Below, one piece after another: positions 24,854-32,983 of a DNA stretch of 64,000 bases. This DNA is from Streptomyces rishiriensis (GTDB lineage Bacteria > Actinomycetota > Actinomycetes > Streptomycetales > Streptomycetaceae). The notes under the pieces were generated by a model. The model was not told where the DNA came from and made no database searches. It saw only the letters and a list, made by a program, of their open reading frames with translations. Location of the stretch: the NCBI RefSeq assembly GCF_030815485.1, contig NZ_JAUSWV010000002.1:5456001-5520000 (forward strand). Reading direction: 5' to 3'. Made by a program: the position numbers and the translations under genes. The stretch's first letter is position 1; each line of letters opens with the position of its first letter.

Positions 24854-27171
24854 TGTCCACGCCGAGAATCGCCCTGACGGGCCTGGGACTGATCACCGGT
24901 GCCGGTGACGACGTCGAGAAGGGCTGGTCGTCCATCGCGGCCGGCACCTCCGGCATCCGCACCAACACCCTCATGGACACCTCCGAGCTGCTGACCGAGT
25001 GGGCCGGCATGGTCACCGGCGAACAGCCGGCCGACGTCGACCGCTGCTACGGCCTCGCCGCCACCGCGATCCGGGAGGCCCTGGAGAGCAGCGGGCTCGA
25101 CCTGGACACCGTCGACCGGAACCGGGTCGCGGTCGTGGTCGGCTCCAGCCTCGGCGCCATGCCGACGCTGGAGAGCGTGCACGCCGACCTCGTCCACGAG
25201 GGGAAGCTGGACGCGGAGCGCGCGGCCGCCGTCCAACTGCCCTGCGTCGGCGACTACATCGCCGCCGAGTTCGACCTGCGCGGCCCGCGCGTGGTCCTGT
25301 CCAACGCCTGTGCGGCCAGCGCCGTGGCCCTCGGCTACGCGGCCGAACTGCTGTGGAAGGGGGACGTCGACCACGTCATCTGCGGCGGCGTCGATCCCCT
25401 CGCCTCGCTGTCGGCGTACGGGTTCAGCGCCCTGGGCGCGCTCGACCCGGAGCCGTGCTCGCCGATGTCCGCGTCCACGGGCCTGACCCTCGGGGAGGGG
25501 GCCGGGTTCATGGTCCTGGAGTCGGCGGACCGCGCCGCCTCCAGGGGCGCCCGGGTCCTCGCCGAGCTGGGCGGTTACGGCCTCTCCTGCGACGGCTACC
25601 ACCAGACCGCCCCCGACCCGAGCGGCAAGGGCGCCTGCGCCGCCATGGCCCAGGCCCTGGACACGGCGGGTCTGACTCCGCAGGACGTCGACTACCTCAA
25701 CCTGCACGGCACGGGCACGCCGGCGAACGACGCCTCCGAACCGAAGGCCGTGAAGCTGCTGTTCGGCTCCTCGGTGCCGCCGGCCAGCTCCACCAAGTCG
25801 ATCCTGGGCCACACCCTCGGCGCGGCGGGGGCGGTCGAGGCGGTCGTCAGCACCCTCGCCATCGACCGCGGCACCCTGCCGCCGACGATCAACACCCGGG
25901 GCGTCGCCCAGCCGTTCGGCCTGGACGTCATCCCGGACACCGGCCGCGCCGGGGCCCGTCCCGAGGTGGTCATCTCCAACTCCTTCGCCTTCGGCGGCAA
26001 CAACGCCTCCGTCGTCCTCAACCGTCCTGGCCGCCCGAGCTCCGCCCCGCGCCGTACCGAGCAGGTCCACGAGGTGGTCGTCACCGGGGTCGCGGGTCTC
26101 GCGGGCGGCGCGGGCAACACCGCCGACCTGGTGGCCGCCCTCGACGACGGGCGCGCCTGCTTCACCGCCGCCGAACACGTCGAAGGCGTGGGCGAGGTGC
26201 CGGTCGGCCGGGTGGACGTCAAGTCGGCCTCCCGGGGCATCAACCCGAGCCGGGCCCGCCGTATGGACCCCCTCAGCCTGCTGGCCGCCGCCGCGGTCGC
26301 CGACCTCTACGGCCGGCACGGCAAGCCGTCACGGGCCGAGGCCGAGGGCACGGGCATCGTCTTCGCCACCGGCTACGGGCCGGTCACCTCGGTCCTGCAG
26401 TTCCACAAGGGCGTCCTCCAGCAGGGCATCAGCGGCGCCAACCCGGCGCTGTTCGCCAACACGGTCGTCAACGCGGCGGCCGGCCATGTGGCGATGCTGC
26501 ACCGCTACCGCGGCTACACCGCGACGATCGCCAACGGCGGCACCAGCTCCGTCCTGGCCCTCCAGCTAGCCGCCCGGGTCATCGCGCGCGGCATGGCGGA
26601 CCGGATCATGGTCGTGATCGCCGACGAGTTCCCCGAGCAGGCGCTGGCCACCCAGGCCGGTCTCCCCGGCTACGCGCGCTCCGGGCCGGTGGTCCCCGGC
26701 GGCCGCAGCGGCATGGTGCTCAGCGAGGGCGCGGCGGCGATCCTGCTGGAGAGCGAGCGGTCGGCTGCCGCCCGGGGCGCGGACGTCCTGGCGAAGGTAC
26801 GCGGCTACGGAGCCTCCGGCGAGCCGGCCGGGATCGGCCGCATCGGCCGCGACGGCGAGGCCTGGGCCCGGGCCCTGCGCGGGGCGATGGCCGAGGCCGG
26901 GGTCACGCCCGACGGGATCGACACGGTCGTCTCGGCGGCCTCCGGCTACAGCCTGGTGGACACCGCCCAGTCGCGGGCCCTGCGCCTTGCGGGACTGGCG
27001 GACCGCCCGACGATCACCCCGAAGGCGCTGCTGGGCGAGACCTACGGCAGCGCGGGCGCCCTGGGCCTGGTGGCGGCGCTGACCGCGCCGACCCGGCGGG
27101 GCAGGCTCCTGCTCTCCAGTTTCGCCTACGGCGGCAGCTACGCGGCGGCCGTGTTCGACACGGAGGCGTGA
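24853..27171 (+). CDS. Ketosynthase fused to chain-length factor
   Basis: One 772-residue chain contains two thiolase-fold units. Residues 1 to about 400 form a complete ketosynthase with Cys153 (SNACAASA), His285 (LHGTGTP) and His320 (KSILGHTLGAAG). Residues about 415-772 form a second unit in which the catalytic Cys is Gly563 (IANGGTSS), the first His motif reads SAASG and the second reads LLGETYGSAG, so it is inactive. That is the pattern of a type II chain-length factor. KS and CLF are normally separate genes. With the discrete reductase, dehydratase, ACP and acyltransferase it should make a reduced or polyene acyl chain. The ATG overlaps the previous stop. Confidence 0.88.
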   Translation: MSTPRIALTGLGLITGAGDDVEKGWSSIAAGTSGIRTNTLMDTSELLTEWAGMVTGEQPADVDRCYGLAATAIREALESSGLDLDTVDRNRVAVVVGSSLGAMPTLESVHADLVHEGKLDAERAAAVQLPCVGDYIAAEFDLRGPRVVLSNACAASAVALGYAAELLWKGDVDHVICGGVDPLASLSAYGFSALGALDPEPCSPMSASTGLTLGEGAGFMVLESADRAASRGARVLAELGGYGLSCDGYHQTAPDPSGKGACAAMAQALDTAGLTPQDVDYLNLHGTGTPANDASEPKAVKLLFGSSVPPASSTKSILGHTLGAAGAVEAVVSTLAIDRGTLPPTINTRGVAQPFGLDVIPDTGRAGARPEVVISNSFAFGGNNASVVLNRPGRPSSAPRRTEQVHEVVVTGVAGLAGGAGNTADLVAALDDGRACFTAAEHVEGVGEVPVGRVDVKSASRGINPSRARRMDPLSLLAAAAVADLYGRHGKPSRAEAEGTGIVFATGYGPVTSVLQFHKGVLQQGISGANPALFANTVVNAAAGHVAMLHRYRGYTATIANGGTSSVLALQLAARVIARGMADRIMVVIADEFPEQALATQAGLPGYARSGPVVPGGRSGMVLSEGAAAILLESERSAAARGADVLAKVRGYGASGEPAGIGRIGRDGEAWARALRGAMAEAGVTPDGIDTVVSAASGYSLVDTAQSRALRLAGLADRPTITPKALLGETYGSAGALGLVAALTAPTRRGRLLLSSFAYGGSYAAAVFDTEA

Positions 27172-27794
27172 TGGGGGCGCTGCTGGGGCTGGTGATGGAT
27201 CCGGTCGTACGCGGCCGGCTCGCGGAGCGGCCCGCCCCGATCGACTGCCTGGTCACCCACCACCCCCACCTTCCCCGCGACCGCATGGGCCACCGTCTCG
27301 ACGCCTCCGGCCGCTCCCTGATCATCGAGGCCGTCGCCCGGGTGTACGGCCTCGACATCGGGGCGCGGGACCTCACGAGGGACGTCCACAAGCGCTGGCA
27401 CATACCGGCCCACCACCTCACCGCCTCGGTCGCGCACTGCGACGGCTACAGCGCCGTGGCCCTGTCGTCCGGTGCGGTGAACATCGGGGTGGACCTCCAG
27501 GACGAACGGGACCGCCCGGCCGCCATGCGGTGGCTCGGCACCCTGCTCGGCCGCCGACAGCCCGCCGAGATACGGGACTTCGCCGAGTGCGAGGCGCTCA
27601 TCAAGGCCTCGCACGTCACCAAGGAGACCTTCGCCGGAGTCCGGCTGCCCGCGTGGCGGCCGGGCTGGCGGCCCACCAACGTGGGTGCCTACCAGGTGCG
27701 TTCGGCGACCGTGGCCCCCGCGATGCACCTGGCCCTCGCGGCCGACGCCCCCGCCCCCGTCCGCATGCACACCCCGACCCCGGAGCCGGCATGA
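27171..27794 (+). CDS. 4'-phosphopantetheinyl transferase family protein
   Basis: This 207-residue protein shows the Sfp/AcpT-type signature ASVAHCDGYSAVAL, then NIGVDLQDERD (Gly106-Val107-Asp108), then FAECEALIKASH, where Glu141 and Lys145 of the KEAxxK motif are kept but the first Lys is Cys140. That substitution makes activity slightly less certain. It would convert the two apo-carrier proteins of the cluster to their holo forms. It starts on the last base of the KS-CLF stop codon and overlaps the next gene by ATGA, so it is translationally coupled to both. Confidence 0.75.
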   Translation: MGALLGLVMDPVVRGRLAERPAPIDCLVTHHPHLPRDRMGHRLDASGRSLIIEAVARVYGLDIGARDLTRDVHKRWHIPAHHLTASVAHCDGYSAVALSSGAVNIGVDLQDERDRPAAMRWLGTLLGRRQPAEIRDFAECEALIKASHVTKETFAGVRLPAWRPGWRPTNVGAYQVRSATVAPAMHLALAADAPAPVRMHTPTPEPA

Positions 27795-28948
27795 CAGCCA
27801 CAGCGGCCGCTGTACGGCCCTACACCCGCCGTATCTCGCAGATCGAACGCGGCTATCTCAACGCCGCGGCGACGGGCACCCCGCAGCTGATCCAGATGAT
27901 CGTCGAGGGCGAGGGCCGCATCGACCCCGACGCGCTGCGCGACGCGGTACGGTCCGCCACCCTCGCGAGCCCCGGCCTCGCGGTACGCCGCCGGGGCGCC
28001 GGCTGGCGCGCCGACGGCCCGCTCCCGCCGGTCGTCGAACTCCCCGCCGGCGACAGCTTCGACGCCCCCTTCTTCCACCGCGACCTGGACGTCGTCACGG
28101 GCCCGGTCTGCGAGGTCGGGCTCACCGACGGGCCGTCGACCCGGCTGGTCGTACGGGCCAGTCACATCGTCACCGACGGCCGTGGGCTCCGGCAGTGGAT
28201 CGCCGACGTGTTCCGGGTGCTGCGCGGCGAGGAGCCGGTCGGGGCCGCGTCCGTCGTGGACGACACCCACTTCCGGTCGGCCGCCGGAAAAGTGCCGCCC
28301 GCCGAGCCGACCGCGCGGCTGGAGGGCCTGCCCGCCGTCCTCGGCGACGGTCCGGCCGACGGCACACCATTGTGGATACGGCGCCGGGTGCCGGCGGCCC
28401 CGTCGGCGGTCACCGCCCGGGTGGCCGCCGCGCTCTCCCGCCGCCTGGGCGGCGAGAGGGGCCGGCTGATCGTGCCGGTGGACCTGCGCCGCCACGACCG
28501 CACGGTCCGCTCCAGCGCCAACCTCACCTCCCGGCTGGTGCTGGACCTGCACCGGGACGACAGCTGGAAGCGGCTGCACGGCCAGGTCGTCCGGGCCCTG
28601 CTCGGCAAGCGCGAGGTGGCCGCGCTGGACGGGGACTTCCTGCGCAGCAACCCCTTCGCCAACTCGCTGCGGGAGGCCCGGGAACTGGACGGCAGCCGGT
28701 TCCCGTGCACGGCGATCATCTCGGACCACGGCCGGATCGACACCGCCGAACTGCGCACCGACCGGTTCCGGCCGACCGGCTTCTCCACGCTGCCGATGCT
28801 CGTGCCCTACGCCGAGATGTTCCTGAGCACCTGCCAGGTCGGCGACGCGACCGAACTGACCCTGTCCTGCCGCAGCCGCCCCGGCGCACGCGAGGCGGCC
28901 GAAGCGGCCCTCGACGACATCGAGCACGCCCTGACCGCCCAGAACTGA
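27791..28948 (+). CDS. Stand-alone condensation-domain-like acyltransferase
   Basis: This 385-residue protein of the CoA-dependent acyltransferase fold has the active-site HxxxD motif at His125-Asp129 (SHIVTDGRG). Secondary marks include IVPVDLRRHDR and the C-terminal FSTLPMLVPYAEMFLSTCQVG. Such free-standing condensation domains join a carrier-bound acyl or peptidyl group to an amine or alcohol. In this operon it is the best candidate for forming the amide between the polyketide chain and the diaminopropionate or amino-acid unit. It is the last gene of the long operon; no thioesterase follows. Confidence 0.75.
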   Translation: MTATAAAVRPYTRRISQIERGYLNAAATGTPQLIQMIVEGEGRIDPDALRDAVRSATLASPGLAVRRRGAGWRADGPLPPVVELPAGDSFDAPFFHRDLDVVTGPVCEVGLTDGPSTRLVVRASHIVTDGRGLRQWIADVFRVLRGEEPVGAASVVDDTHFRSAAGKVPPAEPTARLEGLPAVLGDGPADGTPLWIRRRVPAAPSAVTARVAAALSRRLGGERGRLIVPVDLRRHDRTVRSSANLTSRLVLDLHRDDSWKRLHGQVVRALLGKREVAALDGDFLRSNPFANSLREARELDGSRFPCTAIISDHGRIDTAELRTDRFRPTGFSTLPMLVPYAEMFLSTCQVGDATELTLSCRSRPGAREAAEAALDDIEHALTAQN

Positions 28949-28988
28949 CGGCCCCACCCACCGAACCACCGGACCCGAGTCACCGCCC

Positions 28989-29228
28989 ACCGACCACCCG
29001 GCGACGGCTGTCACGACCTGCCCGCCACCACCTGGCACCAACCCGTGGCCGCCCGGCACGGGCTGCCCGGCACCGACCGCACGCATTGGCTGTCACGACC
29101 TGCCCGCCATCGCGCGGCACCGGACCCCGTGGCCAGTCGGTATGGGCCGCCTGGCACCGACCACCCGGCGACGGCTGTCACGACCTGCACGTCACCACCT
29201 GGCACGAACCCGTGGCCGCCCGGCACGG
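28989..29228. repeat. Direct repeats in the gap before the MFS gene
   Basis: Two 73-bp copies, 28989-29061 and 29156-29228, differ at a few positions and begin ACCGACCACCCGGCGACGGC. A third, more degenerate partial copy lies between them (about 29085-29133). All three contain GGCTGTCACGACCTGC. Shorter CCCGGCACGGAC copies continue to about 29260. The 28949-29381 gap has no credible gene; frames here are Pro/Arg/Thr-rich with repeat character. No promoter elements stand out with confidence. Confidence 0.75.
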
Positions 29229-29381
29229 ACCGGTCGCCGCCCGGCACGGACGCGTCGCCGACCGGCAGATTCCGTCGCCGCCGACCGGTGTTCGCCGGCG
29301 GGTGCGAACCGGCCCGGGCTGCTTGAACTGGCTCGATAGACCGCCCTGTTGACCTCATCGCCCCGCGAAGGACGCCCACCC

Positions 29382-30830
29382 ATGGCACTGACCGAACAGA
29401 CCGAAGAGGCCGCGCCGAGCCCCCCGCGGGCCGCTTCCGGCCCCGCCCTCGTCACGATGGCCGTTGCCGTCACCGGCGGCTTCCTGGCCCTGCTCGACAC
29501 CACCATCGTCAATGTGTCCCTGCACGAGACCACGGCCCGGTTCGGCTCCATCGGCCAGGTCCAGTGGGTGGTGACCACCTATCTGATGGCGCTGGCCGCC
29601 ACCATGCCGGCCACCGGATGGCTGGCCACCCGATTCGGGGTACGGCGCGTCTTCGCCGCCGCGACCCTCATGTTCGCGCTCGGCTCGGCGGCCTGCGCGG
29701 CCAGCCAGAGCCTGCCCGAGCTGATCGCCGCCCGCGGGATCGCCGGCGCCGCCGCCGGTGTGCTCACCCCCGTGTCGACGATCCTGCTCACCAGCGGCGT
29801 GCCCCGCGAACACCTGGGCCGGGTGCAGTCGCTGAACGGCAGCGTCATGCTGATCAGCCCGCTGCTCGGCCCGACGATCGGCGGCCTGCTGGTCGAGGCC
29901 GGGGGGTGGTCGGCGGTGTACGTCGTCAACGTCCCGCTGTGCGCCGCCCTGCTCTTCGTCACCCTGCGCCGGGTTCCCCAGGATCCGCCGAGGGGGAGTG
30001 CCGCCGCCAAGCCGCTGGACGTGGTCGGCCTGGTGTCCTCGGCCGCCTGCACGGTGTGCACCGTACTGGCCGTGCACGAGTTCTCCGACCACGCCCTCGA
30101 GGGGCGGGCGGCCTTCCTGGTCCCGCTGGCCCTCGCCGTGGCGAGCGGTGCCGTGTTCGTCGTACGGGAGCTGCGTGCGGCCCACCCGCTGCTCGACGTC
30201 CGCCTGTTCGCCCACCGGGTGTACCGCACGGCCGCGATCAACATCTTCTGCCTCGGCTTCGTCCTCTACTCGCCGATGATGCTCATCCCGCTCTACTTCG
30301 AGACCGCCCGCGGCGAGACGGCCGTGACGACCGGGCTGCTGATGTCCACGGGAGGCCTCGGCGTGGTCACCGCGGCCTGGCTGTGCCGGGTGCTGATGAA
30401 GCGCCTGGGCGGTGGCGGCACCGTCGTCGTCGGCATCACGCTGACGATGCTGGCGACCGTGCCACTGACCACGCTGTCCGCGGACACGTCGTACGTGCTG
30501 CTGTGCGCGAGCTTGGTGGTGCGCGGTCTGGGCACGGGACTGACGATCGTGCCGGCGATGACCCGGGCCTTCCAGTCGATCCGTCCGCAGTCCATCCCGG
30601 ACGCCTCCTCCCAGCTCAACCTGATCCAGCGGATCGGCGGCACGGTGGCCCTCGCCGTGGTCACGGTGGTCCTGGAGCAGGCCGCCCGGCAGCGCCACGG
30701 ACTGGTGCCCGGCGCCTTCGCCCACTCCTTCACCTGGGTCCTCGCGATCTACACCGTCACGCTGCTCCCCGCCCTGGCCCTGCTCCTGGCCGACCGCAAG
30801 GAGGCCCGCGCCGGCGCGGTGCCCGCGTGA
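29382..30830 (+). CDS. MFS drug exporter, DHA2 family
   Basis: This 482-residue membrane protein has about 14 hydrophobic segments. The DHA2-type motif C region is LLDTTIVNVSLHET in segment 1, TYLMALAATMPATGWLATRFGVRR contains motif A, and SPLLGPTIGGLLVEAGGW follows. Members exchange protons for toxic compounds or antibiotics. The start at 29382 is preceded by GAAGGA; an ATG-like start eleven codons earlier lacks support. It lies at the end of the cluster in its own transcription unit and probably exports the product or a by-product alongside the ABC pair. Confidence 0.88.
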   Translation: MALTEQTEEAAPSPPRAASGPALVTMAVAVTGGFLALLDTTIVNVSLHETTARFGSIGQVQWVVTTYLMALAATMPATGWLATRFGVRRVFAAATLMFALGSAACAASQSLPELIAARGIAGAAAGVLTPVSTILLTSGVPREHLGRVQSLNGSVMLISPLLGPTIGGLLVEAGGWSAVYVVNVPLCAALLFVTLRRVPQDPPRGSAAAKPLDVVGLVSSAACTVCTVLAVHEFSDHALEGRAAFLVPLALAVASGAVFVVRELRAAHPLLDVRLFAHRVYRTAAINIFCLGFVLYSPMMLIPLYFETARGETAVTTGLLMSTGGLGVVTAAWLCRVLMKRLGGGGTVVVGITLTMLATVPLTTLSADTSYVLLCASLVVRGLGTGLTIVPAMTRAFQSIRPQSIPDASSQLNLIQRIGGTVALAVVTVVLEQAARQRHGLVPGAFAHSFTWVLAIYTVTLLPALALLLADRKEARAGAVPA

Positions 30831-30836
30831 CCACGG

Positions 30837-30900
30837 GGGCCCTGTCGCCGCCCGCCGTCCCCGCCCGGGGGCGGCGGGCGGGAAGGCGAGGACAGGGCCC
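30837..30900. terminator. Bidirectional terminator between MFS and LuxR genes
   Basis: Outer arms GGGCCCTGTC (30837-30846) and GACAGGGCCC (30891-30900) are perfectly complementary, with a second nested stem GCCCGCCG/CGGCGGGC inside. It sits between the convergent stops at 30830 and 30946. Confidence 0.8.
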
Positions 30901-30945
30901 GAGGCGACCGCCCGGTATGGCGCGCCGCTGACCGGTGCCCGGCGC

Positions 30946-31941
30946 TCAGCGCGAGGAGGGCAGCCAGCCGTCCTGGACCGCGTGCACCCCCGCCTCGAAG
31001 CGGCTGCGCGCGTCCAGGCGTTCCATCAGGGTGGCGGCGGTGCGCCGGGCCGTGCGCGGGGAGACACCGAGGCGCTTGGCGATGGCCTCGTCGGTGTATC
31101 CCTGGGCGAGCATCTTGAGCACGGCCCGCTCCTGCGGCGGCATGCCCCTCGCCTCGCACTTCGGCGTGCTGCCCAGCGCGGTCGCGGTGTTCCACACGCC
31201 CTCGAAGAGCGCGCACAGGGCGGCGACCGTCCCGGCCCCGCTCAGCACCACGCCGCCGACCCGGGCATCGCTCGTGTCGACCGGCAGCACCGCTTTGCAG
31301 CGGTCGAAAATGATCATACGGACCGGCAGCTCGGGCACGGTACGGACCTGTCCGCCGCGGGAGTGCAGCCAGCCCACGTGGTCCAGCGTGGGCTGATGGT
31401 TGCGCACGCTGTCGAGATAGACCGTCCGCATCCGCACCCCGCGGTCGAGCAGAGCGGAGTTGGGAGCGCGGCTTGCCTCGAGGTCCTCGGCCCGGTGCGC
31501 GCCGCCCGGAGCGAACGTGGCGACCTCCATCTGGGCCGACCGGGCCAGTTCCGCGAGCCGTTCCCTGATGGCGTCCAGGCCGTCCAGCTGTTCGGAACCG
31601 CTGTCGATGCCCCGTGGCCGTAGCGAGGAGCATTCGGCGATCAGCTGCGCCGCCGCGGCTCTGGATTTCTCCACGCGCATCTGCTGCGCCGCCAACTCCG
31701 CCTGCTGACGGGCCAGCAGCACCTCCATGGCGGTCTCCGGGCCGACGGCCCGGAACCCTATGCCCTGCCGGGTCGATGGCTGGATCAGCGCGAGTTCGCT
31801 GAGCCGGTCCAGCCCCGCCCGAACCCGTTCCTCCGGCAGCCCGAGCCGGGACACGAGGACGATGATGCCCTCCAGTGGATTGGCCAGCATCCACCGGTAG
31901 ATGGCTTCTGCCTCGGCATCCAGTCCCAGAACCTCCAACAT
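30946..31941 (-). CDS. LuxR-type transcriptional regulator with TrmB-like N-terminus
   Basis: This 331-residue regulator has an N-terminal region (about residues 5-60, LEVLGLDAEAEAIYRWMLANP) resembling the TrmB-type winged helix found in many Streptomyces cluster regulators. A middle region has weak phospholipase-D-like similarity. The C-terminal LuxR helix-turn-helix begins PQERAVLKMLAQGYTDEAIAKRL and contains the recognition helix SPRTARRTAATLMERL. The ribosome-binding site AGGGGGA is 8 bases from the ATG. It faces away from the small-protein/SARP cassette and probably controls it or the biosynthetic operon. The 31942-32250 upstream gap includes a 28-bp palindrome. Confidence 0.85.
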   Translation of the reverse strand: MLEVLGLDAEAEAIYRWMLANPLEGIIVLVSRLGLPEERVRAGLDRLSELALIQPSTRQGIGFRAVGPETAMEVLLARQQAELAAQQMRVEKSRAAAAQLIAECSSLRPRGIDSGSEQLDGLDAIRERLAELARSAQMEVATFAPGGAHRAEDLEASRAPNSALLDRGVRMRTVYLDSVRNHQPTLDHVGWLHSRGGQVRTVPELPVRMIIFDRCKAVLPVDTSDARVGGVVLSGAGTVAALCALFEGVWNTATALGSTPKCEARGMPPQERAVLKMLAQGYTDEAIAKRLGVSPRTARRTAATLMERLDARSRFEAGVHAVQDGWLPSSR

Positions 31942-32174
31942 GATGCAGTCCCCCTGTTGCTGTCACACACTGCACACACTGTGTTCGAAACTTGGTCCCC
32001 CCGAGCTTACTGACCTTGAACTGCGGATGGCGGCTCGGAGGCACGGAGGACGGTTCCGGCCAATCGCTCGGCTTTCAACCATCGGTGGTGCCAGGGTGGG
32101 CGCAGCGGCGCGTCCCGGCCGGCGCGAGACGTATCCCGGCCCCTTTCACGGACGACGTTCGGCTCCTTCCCCGT

Positions 32175-32202
32175 GACGCTTTATGCCATGGCATAAAGCG
32201 TC
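32175..32202. promoter_or_regulatory. 28-bp perfect palindrome, candidate operator
   Basis: Bases 32175-32202 form an uninterrupted perfect palindrome with half-site GACGCTTTATGCCA, AT-richer than its surroundings. It lies 48 bases before the start of the 99-residue protein gene and about 230 bases upstream of the divergent LuxR-type gene. The symmetry and position suggest a dimeric regulator's binding site overlapping a promoter. A hairpin at 32221-32236 (CGCTG/CAGCG) follows. I see no terminator features such as a T-run. Confidence 0.7.
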
Positions 32203-32250
32203 CATCGGGAGCCGGTCCGCCGCTGCTGAAACAGCGTCGAAGATGACGTC

Positions 32251-32550
32251 ATGTATCTCATTCACGTGCGCCTGCGTGCCCCGGCCGAGGCGCCGGCCCT
32301 ACCCGATCTGGCGGCGATCATCTCCTCGTGTGCCGAGGAAAGCGACGGCCTGGAACACGTCTCCGTGCACGCGCACGCCGAAGAGGGCCTCACGCTGGGC
32401 CTCTTCCTCCTCGCCGGCTCTCTCGCCGCGGCCGAGGACAGTGCCGCCCGGCTGACGCGGCGGGCCGTCGAACACCACCCGGACCTGCTCGGCTACGGCG
32501 TCGTGACCTCCGGGGCGGTCCTGGTGCCGGGCCCCTGGTGGGACGCGTGA
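32251..32550 (+). CDS. Conserved small hypothetical protein (99 aa)
   Basis: The protein begins MYLIHVRLRAPAEAPALPDL and has the segments DGLEHVSVHAHAEEGLTLGLFLLAGSLAAAEDSA and TSGAVLVPGPW. I recall similar small proteins encoded beside SARP genes in other Streptomyces, but know no function. There is no signal peptide or membrane segment; it looks like a compact alpha/beta protein. It lies directly behind the 28-bp palindrome and starts the cassette 99-aa protein, 57-aa peptide, SARP. Codon use and third-position GC fit a real gene. Confidence 0.7.
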   Translation: MYLIHVRLRAPAEAPALPDLAAIISSCAEESDGLEHVSVHAHAEEGLTLGLFLLAGSLAAAEDSAARLTRRAVEHHPDLLGYGVVTSGAVLVPGPWWDA

Positions 32551-32754
32551 GCCCCGCGTTTCCCCAGGTCGGGGTGGACGGGTTAGGACGCTGCACATTC
32601 CGTCCAGCCGTCTGCTGTTCCCTGCGGCCCGCCGGCCGAGCAGAGTTGAGCCATCGACGGAACGAGAGCCGCCGAAGAGTTCACCGAAGAGTCCGCTGAA
32701 CGGTCCGGAAGTATTCGCTCCGGAAATCCACTCACACATTCGAGGAGAAAATCC

Positions 32755-32928
32755 ATGCAGGGCACCCGTGTCTCCGAAATCGTCGCCGCCGCGCTGATCG
32801 TTCTCGGTGGAATGGTGATGACGGTGACCGTCACGGATTCTCCGAAGAACATCACGCACGTCGTCGAGAGCGACCTCCGCACGACCGCGGGCGACCACAC
32901 CGACGGCGATGTCACCTGGGGCCCCTGA
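32755..32928 (+). CDS. 57-residue membrane peptide of unknown function
   Basis: A strong ribosome-binding site CGAGGAGAAA lies 5 to 8 bases before ATG 32755, and the frame runs to TGA 32926-32928. The peptide starts MQGTRVSEIVAAALIVLGG, has one hydrophobic helix (about residues 7-27) and ends in a polar, acidic tail TTAGDHTDGDVTWGP. It has no leader-peptide processing motif that I recognise and contains no Cys. The SARP gene follows after 55 bases. It could be a signalling or regulatory peptide, or a membrane partner of the SARP or the 99-aa protein. The 204-base gap before it holds short direct repeats (TCCGGAA twice, CCGAAGAGT twice). Confidence 0.65.
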   Translation: MQGTRVSEIVAAALIVLGGMVMTVTVTDSPKNITHVVESDLRTTAGDHTDGDVTWGP

Positions 32929-32983
32929 ACCATCACGGGGGCATGTGCTGAACCGAGTTGAAAGACATCGGGGGACAGAAGAA

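Noticed and set aside
28949..29381. Possible LanB precursor peptide in the repeat gap
   Set aside because: Small frames here are Pro/Arg/Thr-rich repeat translations with no ribosome-binding site and no leader/core organisation.
32755..32928. 57-residue peptide considered as a lanthipeptide precursor for the LanB-type protein
   Set aside because: It has no Cys, a membrane helix instead of a leader, and lies 15 kb away behind a separate promoter region beside a SARP.
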